64,000 nucleotides of DNA from Devosia pacifica (GTDB lineage Bacteria > Pseudomonadota > Alphaproteobacteria > Rhizobiales > Devosiaceae): the NCBI RefSeq assembly GCF_014652635.1, contig NZ_BMZE01000002.1, positions 601,562-665,561 on the forward strand, given 5' to 3'. The position numbers were made by a program, and so were the translations under genes. Below are positions 7,793-19,352 of the stretch, piece after piece. Each line of letters starts with the position of its first letter. The stretch's first letter is position 1. The notes below the pieces were generated by a model. The model searched no databases. It worked only from the letters and a program-made list of their open reading frames with translations, and was not told the origin of the DNA.

Positions 7793-8740
7793 ATGGCAAA
7801 GGTCTTCATCGACGGCGAGGCCGGGACGACGGGATTGCAGATACGCGATCGGCTCGCAGCGCGTTCCGATCTCGAGGTCGTCTCGATCGCGCATGAGAAG
7901 CGCAAGGATCTTGAAGAGCGGCGGCGGCTGCTGAACGAGGCCGATATTGCCATACTGTGCCTTCCGGACGATGCGGCGCGTGAAAGCGTGTCGTTGATCG
8001 AGAACGAGCGCACGCGGGTGATCGATGCTTCCACCGCTTTTCGAACCGCTGATGGCTGGACCTATGGCTTTGCCGAAATGGCGGCAGGACAGGACAGGGC
8101 TATTGCTGACGCTAAGCGCGTGTCGAACCCCGGATGCTGGCCCCAGGGGGTAATCGCGACTGTGCGCCCGCTGATCGAGGCTGGGCTGTTGCCGAAGACC
8201 TATCCTGTGACGGTCAACGGTATTTCCGGCTATAGCGGCGGCGGTCGCACGATGATCGAGGATTACGAGGCCCGGGCCGATGCGGCACCCCGCTTCATGC
8301 CGTATGGGCTGGGTTTCAACCACAAGCATCTGCCAGAGTTAAAGCGCTATGCCGGGCTTGCAGGCGATCCGCTGTTTGCGCCTGCGGTCGGCGCCTTTGC
8401 GCAGGGCATGCTGGTCTGCGTGCCACTGCAGCTCGGGCAGCTCGAGAGCGTACCGAGCGCCGGCCAGCTCCACGAAGCGATCGTCGACTACTACGCCGCC
8501 ATCAATGCGGGTTTCGTCAGCGTAGCGCCGTATGAGGCGATTGAGAAGTCCGCCGATCTCGACCCGCAAAAACTGAACGGTACAAATGAAATGCGTCTTT
8601 ACGTCTTCGGCAATGACAGCCGGGCGCAGGCGCTGCTGGTCGCGGTCTACGACAATCTCGGCAAGGGCGCCTCGGGCGCGGCCGTTCAGAATCTTAATCT
8701 GATGCTTGGGGTCGATCCGGCGACGAGCCTTGCAGCCTGA
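7793..8740 (+). CDS. argC: N-acetyl-gamma-glutamyl-phosphate reductase, type 2
   Basis: Third enzyme of arginine biosynthesis: NADPH-dependent reduction of N-acetylglutamyl phosphate to the semialdehyde, in the cytoplasm. The 315-residue length marks the short type 2 form. The N-terminus FIDGEAGTTGLQIRDRL is the dinucleotide-binding start typical of this form, and SNPGCWPQG places the acylated catalytic cysteine at 115. 'GFNHKHLPEL' near 180 is the conserved second half of the active site. The ATG at 7793 follows an AG-rich ribosome site. A bidirectional terminator lies after the stop. Confidence 0.95.
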   Translation: MAKVFIDGEAGTTGLQIRDRLAARSDLEVVSIAHEKRKDLEERRRLLNEADIAILCLPDDAARESVSLIENERTRVIDASTAFRTADGWTYGFAEMAAGQDRAIADAKRVSNPGCWPQGVIATVRPLIEAGLLPKTYPVTVNGISGYSGGGRTMIEDYEARADAAPRFMPYGLGFNHKHLPELKRYAGLAGDPLFAPAVGAFAQGMLVCVPLQLGQLESVPSAGQLHEAIVDYYAAINAGFVSVAPYEAIEKSADLDPQKLNGTNEMRLYVFGNDSRAQALLVAVYDNLGKGASGAAVQNLNLMLGVDPATSLAA

Positions 8741-8766
8741 TTGGCAAGCACCAGAATGCGGTAATT

Positions 8767-8801
8767 AAAGGACTGCCAAGCATTGCTCGGCAGTCCTTTT
8801 T
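8767..8801. terminator. bidirectional intrinsic terminator between argC and lpd
   Basis: AAAGGACTGCC (8767-8777) pairs with GGCAGTCCTTT (8789-8799) around an 11-base loop. A run of T follows on the plus strand and of A precedes it, so it can end both argC and the convergent lpd transcript. Confidence 0.85.
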
Positions 8802-8809
8802 GTATGCGT

Positions 8810-10219
8810 TTAGATGTGAATTGCGCCGTCGCCGAGAGCCAGTGCTGCTTCACGCACGGCCTCAGACAATGTCGGGTGCGCATGCGTTGTCCGCGCAAGG
8901 TCCTCGGATGCCCCGGAGAATTCCATCAGCGTGACCAGCTCATGGATCATCTCGCCGGCGTTCTTGCCGATGATGTGCGCGCCGAGAACACGATCGGTCT
9001 CGACATCGGCAAGGATTTTCACGAAACCCTGCGTGGCAAGCATGGCCTTGGCGCGGCCATTGGCGGTGAACGGGAACTTGCCGGTCTTGTAGTCGATTCC
9101 TTCCGCCTTCAGTTCGTCCTCGGTCTTACCGACCGATGCCACTTCGGGATTGGTGTAGACGACCGACGGGATGGCGCCATAGTTGACGTGCCCGGCCTGG
9201 CCGGCGAGCAGTTCGGCGACCGCGATGCCCTCGTCCTCGGCCTTGTGGGCCAGCATCGGACCGGCGATGACATCGCCAATGGCATAGACACCTTCGACAG
9301 AGGTCTGGTAGTGCCGATCGACCCGCACCCGCCCCCGCTCGTCGAGGGCGACGCCTGCGTCTTCAAGCCCGAGCCCATCGGTATATGGCTTGCGCCCGAT
9401 TGCCACGAGGGCGACGTCAGCAGGAAGAGCCTGCGCATCACCGCCCTTGGCGGGTTCAATGTTGACAGCAAGCTGTCCGTCTTCGCCGCGGTCTATGCCG
9501 GTGACCTTGCTCGACAAATGGAAAGTCATGTTCTGCTTTTGCAGCATGCGCTGGAAGTTGCGCGCCACTTCGCTATCCATGCCGGGCAGGATGCGGTCGA
9601 GATATTCGACGACCGTGACCTTGGCACCAAGACGAGCCCAGACTGAGCCGAGCTCGAGCCCGATGACGCCGGCGCCGATGACGACCAGCTGATCGGGGAC
9701 CTTGTCGAGCGCAATCGCGCCGGTCGAAGACACGATCTGCTGCTCATCGATCTCGATGCCGGGCAGGCTGGCTGGCACCGAGCCGGAAGCGATGATGATG
9801 TTGCGTGTCTCGATCTCGCTCGCGTCACCAGACTCGGGAGTCACCGACACCTTGCCAGCGCCAACGACCTTGCCGGTGCCCTGAAAGCCGGTGATCTTGT
9901 TTTTCTTGAACAAATAATCGATGCCCCCGACATTGGAGGCAACGGTATCGTCCTTGTGCTTCATCATCTGCGGCAGATCGAGCTTGGGAGTGCCGACATC
10001 GATCCCAAGCTGCTTGAAACTGTGGCCGGCTTCCTCGAACATTTCCGAAGCGTGCAGCAGGGCCTTTGAGGGAATGCATCCGATATTGAGGCAGGTGCCG
10101 CCATAAGTCGGCCACTTCTCGACGACCGCTACCTTCATGCCGAGCTGTGCCGCCCGGATCGCCGCGACATAGCCGCCGGGCCCACTGCCGATCACGGTGA
10201 CATCGAATTTCTCAGCCAT
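8810..10219 (-). CDS. lpdA: dihydrolipoyl dehydrogenase (E3)
   Basis: Flavoprotein that reoxidises the dihydrolipoyl group of SucB in the 2-oxoglutarate dehydrogenase complex, passing electrons to NAD. It has 469 residues. The FAD-binding [17 protein letters not shown] is at 11-27 and the redox-active disulfide [11 protein letters not shown] has C43 and C48. A second dinucleotide site is [20 protein letters not shown]. The C-terminal dyad HAHPTLSE has His448 and Glu453. It is the last gene of the sucA-sucB-lpd cluster. A secreted-protein gene lies between it and sucB, so it may have its own promoter as well. Confidence 0.96.
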   Translation of the reverse strand: MAEKFDVTVIGSGPGGYVAAIRAAQLGMKVAVVEKWPTYGGTCLNIGCIPSKALLHASEMFEEAGHSFKQLGIDVGTPKLDLPQMMKHKDDTVASNVGGIDYLFKKNKITGFQGTGKVVGAGKVSVTPESGDASEIETRNIIIASGSVPASLPGIEIDEQQIVSSTGAIALDKVPDQLVVIGAGVIGLELGSVWARLGAKVTVVEYLDRILPGMDSEVARNFQRMLQKQNMTFHLSSKVTGIDRGEDGQLAVNIEPAKGGDAQALPADVALVAIGRKPYTDGLGLEDAGVALDERGRVRVDRHYQTSVEGVYAIGDVIAGPMLAHKAEDEGIAVAELLAGQAGHVNYGAIPSVVYTNPEVASVGKTEDELKAEGIDYKTGKFPFTANGRAKAMLATQGFVKILADVETDRVLGAHIIGKNAGEMIHELVTLMEFSGASEDLARTTHAHPTLSEAVREAALALGDGAIHI

Positions 10220-10331
10220 AGCATTGCCCCTGATTTGCCTGTAGGTGCCGCGCCCTGCGGCGCTTTGATCGTCTGATCCGGTTTAGCTCAGCCGCCTCGC
10301 CGGAGAAAGTGCCTATTGCCGCCTGCCGGCT

Positions 10332-10778
10332 CTATTGCCGCGTAACAGCGCGTGCCTCTTCGAGCAGATCCGGCATCCTGTTGTCGATATCGAGATCCTG
10401 ACTGGTGACGTCCTCGATGAACTCGCTGCAGAACGCCGATTTGTCGGCGGCGGCGTTATAGGCGCTCATGATCTGTGTGCCGCTATAGGTTTCGGCTTCT
10501 TCGACCTGTTCGGGGGCTGCCCCGCCAAGGCGCTCGATAACCCGGTCGGCAAGATCCAGATAGCTGACATTGCGCAGGTACCAGTTGTCGGCAGCCTCGA
10601 GATAAGCACCGTCGAGGCCTGTGGTTTCGTAGCAATGGGTCGACATAACGGAGACGATGGTTTCTGTGCCGTGAAACGCCAACAGGCGGTCGATCAGCCG
10701 GTTATCGTCCTGCGCCATGGCAAGGCAGCTGGTGGTGCCGGCAAGCAGCACACCCAGTGACAGCGAGCGAAGATGCAT
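10332..10778 (-). CDS. hypothetical secreted protein between sucB and lpd
   Basis: A 148-residue protein that I do not recognise. The ATG at 10778 is set by a good ribosome site (GGAG seven bases before) and by the signal peptide MHLRSLSLGVLLAG that it exposes, with cleavage likely near AMAQ at residue 22. The mature part is acidic, mostly helical by composition, and has two cysteines (in STHCYE and AFCSEF) that could form a disulfide in the periplasm. It lies 112 bases upstream of lpd, pointing the same way, and about 160 bases after sucB. A periplasmic protein encoded amid TCA genes is odd, and no function is assigned. Confidence 0.7.
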   Translation of the reverse strand: MHLRSLSLGVLLAGTTSCLAMAQDDNRLIDRLLAFHGTETIVSVMSTHCYETTGLDGAYLEAADNWYLRNVSYLDLADRVIERLGGAAPEQVEEAETYSGTQIMSAYNAAADKSAFCSEFIEDVTSQDLDIDNRMPDLLEEARAVTRQ

Positions 10779-10905
10779 GAAGATACTCCAATGTTCAGTC
10801 TGCCGCGACTTCACGCTTTGATGCTCAACAAAACCCTAACAGGACGAAATCGTGAGGGAATGTGAATAGCTGCCGCACAGAAAAGGACTTCGGGTGTGGA
10901 AAAGA

Positions 10906-10932
10906 CAACGGCCCGCCGGAGGCAGGCCGTTG
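10906..10932 (-). terminator. terminator-like hairpin after sucB
   Basis: Twelve-base arms (10906-10917 and 10921-10932) pair with one mismatch around GGA. On the minus strand the hairpin follows the sucB stop by nine bases and is followed by TCTTTTCC, a weak U-rich tract. It may attenuate read-through into the secreted-protein gene and lpd. Confidence 0.6.
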
Positions 10933-10941
10933 CAGCGTCAG

Positions 10942-12297
10942 CTAGAGATCCAGCACCAGACGCTCGGGCGCCTCGAGGCTTTCCTTGACGCGCACCAGGA
11001 AGGTCACGGCCTCTTTTCCGTCGACGATGCGATGATCATAGCTGAGTGCCAGATACATCATCGGGCGAACGACGATTTCGCCGCCGACGACCACAGGGCG
11101 TTCCTGGATCTTGTGCATGCCGAGAATACCCGACTGCGGGGCGTTGAGAATGGGTGTCGACATCAGCGAGCCATACACGCCGCCATTCGACATGGTGAAC
11201 GTGCCGCCCTGCATGTCAGCCATCGCCAACTGCCCGTCGCGCGCCTTCTTGCCAAGATTGCCGATTTCCTTTTCGATTTCAGCAATCGACTTGGAGTCGG
11301 CGTCGCGGACCACCGGAACAACAAGCCCCTTGTCGGTACCAACGGCCACGCCGATATGGGCGTAGTTCTTGTAGATGATGTCGGTACCGTCGATCTCGGC
11401 GTTAACGGCCGGAATCTCCTTGAGCGCTTGCACAACAGCCTTGGCGAAAATGCCCATGAAGCCGAGCTTCACGCCGTGCTTTTTCTCGAACAGCTCTTTG
11501 TACTGGCTGCGCAGGTCCATCACCGGCTTCATGTCCACCTCGTTGAAGGTGGTGAGCATGGCGGCGGTGTTCTGAGCATCCTTGAGGCGGCGCGCAATGG
11601 TCTGGCGCAACCGGGTCATCTTGACGCGCTCTTCGCGCGCATCGTCTTCGACGGCGACCGGTTCGCGCTTGGCTGGGGCAGACTTGCCGTCCTGCTGCTG
11701 CGCCTTGGCCTCGGGCCGCTCAGCCGGGGAGGCGTCGACGGTGCCGGGGACGGGCGGCACGGGGGCAGGCGCTTCGGATTTGTCGCCACCATCGCGCAGG
11801 GCTGCCAGCACGTCTTCCTTGAGAATCTGACCGGACTTGCCCGATCCGGACACATCGCTGTCGGAAAGATTGTTTTCCTCCATCAGCTTGCGCGCAGAGG
11901 GTGACGGACCACGATCGGACGGTTCGGCTTCGGCCGGTGCCGGCTGCTCGTTCGCATCCGGGGTGGCAACCTGCTGGCCAGCGGTCGCGTCGGGCTTTTC
12001 CTCGGGCGCTTCCTTTTTGGCTTCTGGCTGGGGCGCGCTTTCACTTTTGGCACCAGCGCCGTCACCGCCAATGGCGCCGAGAAGTGCTCCAACGTCTACC
12101 GTGTCGCCGGGATTTGCCGAGATCGCCTCGAGAACGCCGGCGGCCGGTGCCGGCACTTCGACGGTCACCTTGTCGGTTTCGAGTTCAACCAGCGGTTCAT
12201 CAGCGGCGACATTATCGCCCACCTGCTTGAACCATTGCCCGATCGTAGCTTCGGTGACGCTCTCTCCCAGCGTCGGCACGCGGATTTCTGTCGACAT
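10942..12297 (-). CDS. sucB: dihydrolipoyllysine succinyltransferase (E2 of 2-oxoglutarate dehydrogenase)
   Basis: Transfers the succinyl group from E1 to CoA and forms the core of the 2-oxoglutarate dehydrogenase complex. Of the 451 residues, the lipoyl domain spans 1-80 with the lipoylated lysine in [13 protein letters not shown] near 43. An Ala/Pro/Glu-rich flexible linker follows, then a peripheral-subunit-binding domain ([17 protein letters not shown]). A second Ala/Pro linker leads to the catalytic domain, ending with the active-site stretch [13 protein letters not shown]. It starts 21 bases after the sucA stop. Succinyl rather than acetyl specificity is inferred from the sucA partner. 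Confidence 0.96.
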   Translation of the reverse strand: MSTEIRVPTLGESVTEATIGQWFKQVGDNVAADEPLVELETDKVTVEVPAPAAGVLEAISANPGDTVDVGALLGAIGGDGAGAKSESAPQPEAKKEAPEEKPDATAGQQVATPDANEQPAPAEAEPSDRGPSPSARKLMEENNLSDSDVSGSGKSGQILKEDVLAALRDGGDKSEAPAPVPPVPGTVDASPAERPEAKAQQQDGKSAPAKREPVAVEDDAREERVKMTRLRQTIARRLKDAQNTAAMLTTFNEVDMKPVMDLRSQYKELFEKKHGVKLGFMGIFAKAVVQALKEIPAVNAEIDGTDIIYKNYAHIGVAVGTDKGLVVPVVRDADSKSIAEIEKEIGNLGKKARDGQLAMADMQGGTFTMSNGGVYGSLMSTPILNAPQSGILGMHKIQERPVVVGGEIVVRPMMYLALSYDHRIVDGKEAVTFLVRVKESLEAPERLVLDL

Positions 12298-12318
12298 GTT
12301 TGATCCTTTGTCTGTGCC

Positions 12319-15318
12319 TTAGTCGGCGAAGGCGTCGTCGAGGAATGCCTGCAACTGCGCCAGATGCGTCCGCATCAGGCCGGTTGCGGTGGAGGCCGAC
12401 GCCGGCCGCCCCACATAGCGAACACGCTGGCCCGTACGGCCGAGCTGGTCAAGAACCCACTCGACATAGGGCTGGATGAAGGACCATGCGCCCATGTTCT
12501 TGGGCTCTTCCTGGCACCATACCACCTCTGCGTTGGCGAAGCGGTTGACCTCGTCGAGCACTGCCTTGGCCGGGAACGGATAAAGCTGCTCTACGCGCAG
12601 CAGGTAGACATCGTTGATGCCACGCTTCTCACGGTCCTCCAGGAGGTCATAATAGACCTTACCCGAACACAGGATCACACGGCGGATCTTGTCATCCGCG
12701 GCAAGTTTGATCGAGGTCTTTGCGGGGCCGGGGGTTTCGGCGTCGTCCCAGAGCAGGCGGTGGAAACATGAATCCTCGCCCATTTCCTTGAGGGTCGAAA
12801 CAGCCTTTTTGTGACGCAGAAGCGATTTCGGCGTCATCAGGATCAGCGGCTTGCGGAAGTCACGGGTGACCTGCCGGCGCAGCACGTGGAAATAGTTCGA
12901 GGGCGTCGTGCAGTTGGCGACTTGCATGTTGTCTTCTGCGCAAAGCTGCAAGAAGCGCTCGGGACGTGCCGAGGAATGCTCGGGTCCCTGACCTTCATAG
13001 CCGTGTGGCAGGAGCATCACGAGGCCGGACATCCGGAACCACTTGCGCTCACCCGAGGAGATGAACTGGTCGATCACCACCTGCGCGCCGTTGACGAAAT
13101 CGCCGAATTGGGCTTCCCAGATGGTCAAAGCCTGCGGCTCGGCCAGCGAATACCCGTACTCAAACCCGAGCACCGCTTCTTCCGAGAGCATCGAGTTGAT
13201 GACCTCGTAGCGGCACTGGTCCTCATTGAGGCTGTTGAGAGGGGTGTAGGTGGCGTCGTTGGTCTGGTCGTGGAGGACCGAGTGACGCTGGCTGAATGTG
13301 CCGCGTTCGACGTCCTGCCCGCTCAAGCGGACAGGGTGACCCTCGGTGACCAGCGTGCCGAATGCCAGAGCTTCAGCGGTTGCCCAGTCGATGCCCTCAC
13401 CGGACTCGATCATCTGCTTGCGGTTGTCCATGAACCGCTTGATGGTGCGATGAATATTGAAGCCTTCAGGCACACGCGTCAGACGTTCGCCGATATGCTT
13501 GAGGGTTTCGACCTCAACACCGGTGTCGCCGCGGCGCGGGCCTTCCTGTTCGGCCTGCTTGAAGTTCTTCCAGGCGCCGTCCAGCCAGTCCGCCTTGTTG
13601 GGGCGGTAGTCGTTACCGGCTTCGAACTCGGCTTCCAGCCGTTCTTTCCACGCCGTCTTGTCCGCCTCGATCTCCTCAGAGGTCATCAGGCCTTCGTCGA
13701 TCAGCTTTTGCCCATAGATCTTGAGGATCGAGTCGTGGCTGCGGATCTTGGAATACATGATCGGCTGGGTGAAGCTCGGCTCATCACCCTCGTTATGCCC
13801 GTAGCGGCGATAGCAGAACATGTCGATCACTACGGGGCGACCGAACTTCTGGCGATACTCGACCGCCACCTTGGCGGCGAACACGACGGCTTCGGGATCA
13901 TCACCGTTCACATGAAAGACCGGCGCCTCGATCATCTTGGCGACGTCGGTCGGGTAAGGTGACGAGCGGGAATAGAGAGGGGAAGTGGTGAAGCCGATCT
14001 GGTTGTTGATGACGAAGTGGATTGAACCGCCGGTGCGGTGTCCGCGCAGCCCAGAAAGGCCAAGACATTCGGCGACGACGCCCTGTCCGGCGAAAGCCGC
14101 ATCGCCATGCAGCAAAAGCGGCAGCACGGTCGAGCGGTCAGGCCGGCCTTCCTTATCAAAATTCGCCAGGCGCCCCTCGGGGGCCATGTGCTGGTCCTGC
14201 TTGGCGCGGGCCTTGCCGAGAACCACCGGATCAACGATCTCGAGGTGGCTGGGATTGGCAGTCAGCGACAGGTGCACCTTGTTGCCGTCGAACTCGCGGT
14301 CTGACGAGGCACCGAGGTGGTACTTGACGTCGCCCGAGCCTTCGACGTCCTCCGGATAGAACGAGCCGCCCTTGAACTCATGGAACAGCGCGCGGTGCGG
14401 CTTTGCCATCACCTGCGTCAAGACATTGAGCCGGCCGCGATGGGCCATGCCGAGAACGATGTCCTTGATGCCGAGCGCGCCGCCGCGCTTGATGATCTGC
14501 TCGAGTGCGGGGATCAGCGCCTCGCTACCATCAAGGCCGAAGCGCTTGGTGCCGGTGTATTTGACGTCGAGAAACTTCTCGAAGCCTTCGGCCTCGATCA
14601 GCTTGTTGAGAATCGCCTTCTTGCCGCGGGCGGAAAAGGTGATCTCCTTGTCCGGTCCCTCGATGCGCTCCTGAAGCCAGGTCTTGGCTTCGGGATCCGA
14701 GATATGCATGAACTCGATGCCGAGCGTTCCGCAATAGGTGCGCCTCAGGACATCGAGCATTTCCGGGATCGTCGCGAATTCGAGCCCGAGATAATTGTCG
14801 ATGAAGATACGACGCTCAAAGTCGGCCTCGGTGAATCCGTAAGAGACCGGGTCGAGTTCGGGCGCTGGCTCCTCGGCCTTGAGCTTGAGCGGATCGAGAT
14901 CTGCGTGCAAGTGCCCGCGCATGCGGTAGGCGCGGATCATCATGATGGCGCGAATGGAGTCACGTGTCGCCTGCAACACGGCATCGGTCGAGGGGGCATG
15001 GGCACCCTCCGAAGCGGCCTTTTTCGCGACGGCCTTTTCAGTCTTGACCGCTACCTCGCCCCAGTCACCATCGAGCGCTGAAACAAGATCGCTATTGGGC
15101 GTCTGCGGCCAGTCGTTACGGGCCCAAGAGGGGCCATCGGCATTGGCCGCAACGTCCGTGCCATTGTCTTCGAGCTTCGAGAAGAAGGATTCCCAGGTGG
15201 CATCCACGCTGCCGGGATCGTTCTTATAGCGGGCATACAACTGCTCGATGTAGTCGGCGTTGCCACCGTAAAGGAACGAGGTCAGCAAGAACGTGTCGTT
15301 CTTTTCCTGTCGTGTCAT
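12319..15318 (-). CDS. sucA: 2-oxoglutarate dehydrogenase E1 component
   Basis: Thiamine-diphosphate enzyme that decarboxylates 2-oxoglutarate and succinylates the lipoyl group of SucB. The 999-residue length is normal for alphaproteobacteria. Visible family marks are the N-terminal YGGNADYIEQLYARYK used for complex assembly, 'IVLGMAHRGRLNVL' in the ThDP region, 'HFVINNQIGFTTSP' and 'MFCYRRYGHNEGDEP'. The C-terminal transketolase-like half holds 'LLPHGYEGQGPEHSSAR' and ends in the conserved 'GRPASASTATG'. It heads the sucA-sucB pair, 160 bases after sucD. Confidence 0.97.
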   Translation of the reverse strand: MTRQEKNDTFLLTSFLYGGNADYIEQLYARYKNDPGSVDATWESFFSKLEDNGTDVAANADGPSWARNDWPQTPNSDLVSALDGDWGEVAVKTEKAVAKKAASEGAHAPSTDAVLQATRDSIRAIMMIRAYRMRGHLHADLDPLKLKAEEPAPELDPVSYGFTEADFERRIFIDNYLGLEFATIPEMLDVLRRTYCGTLGIEFMHISDPEAKTWLQERIEGPDKEITFSARGKKAILNKLIEAEGFEKFLDVKYTGTKRFGLDGSEALIPALEQIIKRGGALGIKDIVLGMAHRGRLNVLTQVMAKPHRALFHEFKGGSFYPEDVEGSGDVKYHLGASSDREFDGNKVHLSLTANPSHLEIVDPVVLGKARAKQDQHMAPEGRLANFDKEGRPDRSTVLPLLLHGDAAFAGQGVVAECLGLSGLRGHRTGGSIHFVINNQIGFTTSPLYSRSSPYPTDVAKMIEAPVFHVNGDDPEAVVFAAKVAVEYRQKFGRPVVIDMFCYRRYGHNEGDEPSFTQPIMYSKIRSHDSILKIYGQKLIDEGLMTSEEIEADKTAWKERLEAEFEAGNDYRPNKADWLDGAWKNFKQAEQEGPRRGDTGVEVETLKHIGERLTRVPEGFNIHRTIKRFMDNRKQMIESGEGIDWATAEALAFGTLVTEGHPVRLSGQDVERGTFSQRHSVLHDQTNDATYTPLNSLNEDQCRYEVINSMLSEEAVLGFEYGYSLAEPQALTIWEAQFGDFVNGAQVVIDQFISSGERKWFRMSGLVMLLPHGYEGQGPEHSSARPERFLQLCAEDNMQVANCTTPSNYFHVLRRQVTRDFRKPLILMTPKSLLRHKKAVSTLKEMGEDSCFHRLLWDDAETPGPAKTSIKLAADDKIRRVILCSGKVYYDLLEDREKRGINDVYLLRVEQLYPFPAKAVLDEVNRFANAEVVWCQEEPKNMGAWSFIQPYVEWVLDQLGRTGQRVRYVGRPASASTATGLMRTHLAQLQAFLDDAFAD

Positions 15319-15437
15319 TTGTTTGTGTGACGAGGCTGTGTCCTCGCCATCCTTCTCAACTCGCCGAATGTGCCGGCATCCTGTCCGGTCAGTTTGCCCC
15401 GAGTCTGACCGCTCATCCTTTGTATCGCGTTAACCCT

Positions 15438-15462
15438 GAGCGGGCGCCCCGTTCGCCCGCTC
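15438..15462 (-). other. perfect 9-bp stem-loop between sucD and sucA
   Basis: GAGCGGGCG (15438-15446) pairs exactly with CGCCCGCTC (15454-15462) around seven bases. It lies 17 bases after the sucD stop on the minus strand and is not followed by a U-tract. It resembles other junction hairpins in this window and may protect the sucCD message or partly uncouple it from sucAB. Confidence 0.6.
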
Positions 15463-15478
15463 CTCGCCAAATCGTGAC

Positions 15479-16387
15479 TCAGCCCTTGAGGACTTCAGAA
15501 AGCGTCGTGCCAATGCGTGCCGGCGATTTCGAAACCTTGATACCGGCCTTTTCCATCGCCTCGATCTTGTCTTCTGCACCGCCCTTGCCGCCGGAAATAA
15601 CGGCGCCGGCGTGGCCCATGGTGCGGCCTGGAGGAGCAGTCAGTCCAGCAATGAAACCGGCCATCGGCTTCTTGCGGCCCTTTTTGGCCTCGTCGATCAG
15701 GAACTGGGCGGCGTCTTCCTCGGCGCTGCCGCCGATCTCACCGATCATGATGATCGATTCGGTTGCGTCATCCGCGAGGAACATCTCGAGCACATCGATG
15801 AATTCCGTGCCCTTTACCGGGTCGCCGCCGATACCGACAGCGGTGGTCTGGCCGAGGCCTTCATTGGTTGTCTGGAACACTGCTTCATAAGTAAGCGTGC
15901 CTGAGCGCGAAACAATGCCCACCGACCCCTTCTTGAAAATCGAGCCCGGCATGATGCCGATCTTGCATTCTTCTGGGGTCAGGACACCCGGGCAGTTCGG
16001 TCCGAGCAGACGCGAGTTGGACTTCTCCAGGCGGCGCTTGACCTTCACCATATCGGTAACCGGCACACCTTCGGTGATGCATACGATCAGCTCGATCTCA
16101 GCGTCGATCGCCTCCATGATCGCCGCGCCGGCGCCGGCGGGGGGTACGTAGATCACCGATGCGTTCGCGCCGGTCTTTTCCTTGCCCTCGGCGACGGTCG
16201 AAAAAATCGGCAGCGTCGCCGAAGCGTCGAGCCCCGAGGTCCAGGTTTCGCCGCCCTTCTTGGGGTGGGTGCCGCCGACCATCTGGGTGCCGAAGTAGGC
16301 CAGGGCCTGCTCGGTATGGAAGGTGCCGGTCTTGCCGGTCAGGCCCTGCACGAGAACCTTGGTGTCTTTGTTGACGAGAATGGACAT
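15479..16387 (-). CDS. sucD: succinyl-CoA synthetase subunit alpha
   Basis: Alpha subunit of the ADP/GDP-forming succinyl-CoA ligase. It binds CoA and carries the phosphohistidine during substrate-level phosphorylation in the TCA cycle. The 302-residue protein starts with the CoA-binding fold ([19 protein letters not shown]) and has LLGPNCPGV. The phosphorylated histidine is His259 in [14 protein letters not shown]. It follows sucC by 81 bases that hold a strong hairpin. The two subunits must be made in equal amounts, so the hairpin is more likely to stabilise than to terminate. Confidence 0.97.
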   Translation of the reverse strand: MSILVNKDTKVLVQGLTGKTGTFHTEQALAYFGTQMVGGTHPKKGGETWTSGLDASATLPIFSTVAEGKEKTGANASVIYVPPAGAGAAIMEAIDAEIELIVCITEGVPVTDMVKVKRRLEKSNSRLLGPNCPGVLTPEECKIGIMPGSIFKKGSVGIVSRSGTLTYEAVFQTTNEGLGQTTAVGIGGDPVKGTEFIDVLEMFLADDATESIIMIGEIGGSAEEDAAQFLIDEAKKGRKKPMAGFIAGLTAPPGRTMGHAGAVISGGKGGAEDKIEAMEKAGIKVSKSPARIGTTLSEVLKG

Positions 16388-16435
16388 GAAGTGCGGTCCT
16401 TCGGGAGCTGAATGGTTTCATGAAGCCCCGGACGT

Positions 16436-16469
16436 GCCGGAGGCGAGGGGCCGTATGGCCGCCTCCGGC
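16436..16469 (-). other. intercistronic stem-loop between sucC and sucD
   Basis: GCCGGAGGC (16436-16444) pairs exactly with GCCTCCGGC (16461-16469), with an inner GGCC-GTAT-GGCC helix. The arm touches the sucC stop codon. No U-tract follows on the minus strand. It is read as an mRNA-stabilising or ribosome-pausing element, not a terminator. Confidence 0.6.
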
Positions 16470-17662
16470 TATTTCTTCACGGCTTCGACGATCTTTTGTG
16501 CAGCGTCATCGAGGTCGTCGGCGGAAATGACGTTGAGCCCGGACTTGTCGAGGATTTCCTTGCCTTCTTTGACGCGTGTGCCCTCAAGACGAACAACGAG
16601 CGGCACCTCAAGGCCGACTTCCTTGACGGCCGCGATGACGCCTTCGGCAATGACATCGCAACGCATGATGCCGCCGAAGATGTTGACGAGGATGCCTTTG
16701 ACGGCCGGGTCGGCAGTGATGATCTTGAACGCTGCGGTCACCTTCTCCTTGCTGGCGCCGCCGCCGACATCGAGAAAGTTCGCTGGCTCTGCGCCATAGA
16801 GCTTGATGATATCCATGGTCGACATCGCGAGCCCGGCGCCATTGACCATGCAGCCGATATTGCCATCGAGCGCGACATAGGCGAGGTCGTATTTCGACGC
16901 CTCGATCTCCTTGTCGTCCTCTTCGCTGAGATCGCGCATGTCCGCCCATTCTTCGTGGCGGAAGGCGGCGTTATTGTCGAACGACACCTTGGCATCGAGA
17001 ACCCGCAGGTGCCCGTCTTCCATGACGATTAGCGGATTGACCTCAAGCAGGCTCATGTCGTTTTCAACGAAGGCCTTATAGAGCGCCGGAAACAGCGATT
17101 TGGCGTCTTCAGCCGCGTCGCCATCGAGCTTGAGTGCCAGAGTGATGCTGTCGATGTTTTCCGGTGTGACGCCGGTATCGGGATCCACCGCGACCGTGAT
17201 GATTTTCTCCGGGGTTTCTTCGGCGACGGCCTCGATGTCCATGCCGCCCTCGGTGGAGACAACGAAAGAGACGCGGCCCGTGGCGCGATCGACCAGCAGC
17301 GAGCAGTAAAGCTCACGCGCGATATCGGCGCCATCCTCGATATAGAGGCGGTTGACCTGCTTGCCGGCAGGACCAGTCTGCTTGGTCACGAGCGTGTTGC
17401 CAAGCATCTCGCGGGCATTGGCGACGACCTCGTCGATGCTCTTGGCAAGGCGAACGCCGCCTTTCGCATCTGCGCCCAGTTCCTTGAACTTGCCCTTGCC
17501 GCGTCCGCCTGCGTGGATCTGGCTCTTGACCACGTAAAGCGGGCCGGGAAGCGAATTTGCGGCGCTCTCAGCCTCATCGGCCGAGTGTATGGCAACGCCT
17601 TCGGCGACTGGCGCGCCATAGGTTTTCAGCAGCGCCTTGGCCTGATGTTCGTGAATGTTCAC
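16469..17662 (-). CDS. sucC: succinyl-CoA synthetase subunit beta
   Basis: Beta subunit of succinyl-CoA ligase, binding nucleotide and succinate. The 397 residues begin [20 protein letters not shown], the usual ATP-grasp start. '[18 protein letters not shown]' near 46-63 forms the nucleotide-binding region. 'LEVNPLIV', '[19 protein letters not shown]' and '[17 protein letters not shown]' are family signatures of the ATP-grasp and CoA-ligase halves. It follows a secreted-protein gene by 17 bases and precedes sucD. Confidence 0.97.
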   Translation of the reverse strand: MNIHEHQAKALLKTYGAPVAEGVAIHSADEAESAANSLPGPLYVVKSQIHAGGRGKGKFKELGADAKGGVRLAKSIDEVVANAREMLGNTLVTKQTGPAGKQVNRLYIEDGADIARELYCSLLVDRATGRVSFVVSTEGGMDIEAVAEETPEKIITVAVDPDTGVTPENIDSITLALKLDGDAAEDAKSLFPALYKAFVENDMSLLEVNPLIVMEDGHLRVLDAKVSFDNNAAFRHEEWADMRDLSEEDDKEIEASKYDLAYVALDGNIGCMVNGAGLAMSTMDIIKLYGAEPANFLDVGGGASKEKVTAAFKIITADPAVKGILVNIFGGIMRCDVIAEGVIAAVKEVGLEVPLVVRLEGTRVKEGKEILDKSGLNVISADDLDDAAQKIVEAVKK

Positions 17663-17679
17663 AGAAGGCTCCTTCGGGA

Positions 17680-18264
17680 CTAGTCCAGCCGATTAGCGGC
17701 ATTGAATTGTGCAACCATGCTGCCCGCGGGTGCAACCACCTCGGCGGTATCAGTGCTGCAATCGAAATAGCGGGCCATGGTCGCGATACCTCGTGCGATC
17801 CCGTTGGCCTGATCCTCGCTGGCGTCGACCACACCGACCACGCAACCGGGCGCGCCCTTGTGGCCCACCTGGCTTACGACCAGTGCCTGGGCACTACGGC
17901 CGTCGACATCGATGAAGAATCTGAGAATTGCGGCGGCAACGCCGGCATCGTCGATGCGCCACTCAATGGTTTCGCCGGGGCCGTTAAACGCGGTGAAGCT
18001 TTCGAACGAACCGCTGTCGATGCCAAAATCGACGTCGATGCGGGCATCACCCTCGCTGACGAAAACCGGAAGCCCTTGATAGCCCGGGCAGCGCGCATCA
18101 AACCCGCCGCCTTCATATTCGGCGAGAATCTCGCAGCTGTCGAAATCGAGGTTGGTATAAACGCTGTCGTCTGCAGTGGCGGGCACCACAATGCCAGCCA
18201 GAACGGCAGCGGTGAGGATGCACCTTGCCGTCCCGACCAGTCCTGAGCGCAACGCTTGAAGCAC
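17680..18264 (-). CDS. hypothetical secreted protein in the mdh-sucCD cluster
   Basis: A 194-residue protein that I do not recognise. A basic then hydrophobic N-terminus ([20 protein letters not shown]) with likely cleavage near ATA-DD at about residue 32 indicates export. The mature protein is acidic with four cysteines (DSCEIL, ARCPGY, PGCVVG, YFDCST), enough for two disulfides. It lies only 23 bases after mdh and 17 before sucC, so it is co-transcribed with them. The close packing suggests a conserved operon position. Function is unknown. Confidence 0.8.
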   Translation of the reverse strand: MLQALRSGLVGTARCILTAAVLAGIVVPATADDSVYTNLDFDSCEILAEYEGGGFDARCPGYQGLPVFVSEGDARIDVDFGIDSGSFESFTAFNGPGETIEWRIDDAGVAAAILRFFIDVDGRSAQALVVSQVGHKGAPGCVVGVVDASEDQANGIARGIATMARYFDCSTDTAEVVAPAGSMVAQFNAANRLD

Positions 18265-18287
18265 GAGGCTTCTCCAACCAATGACCC

Positions 18288-19349
<1,062 letters not shown>

Positions 19350-19352
19350 TCA

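Noticed and set aside
12811..13962. 383-codon plus-strand ORF within sucA
   Set aside because: Antisense shadow of sucA with no independent motif or ribosome site.
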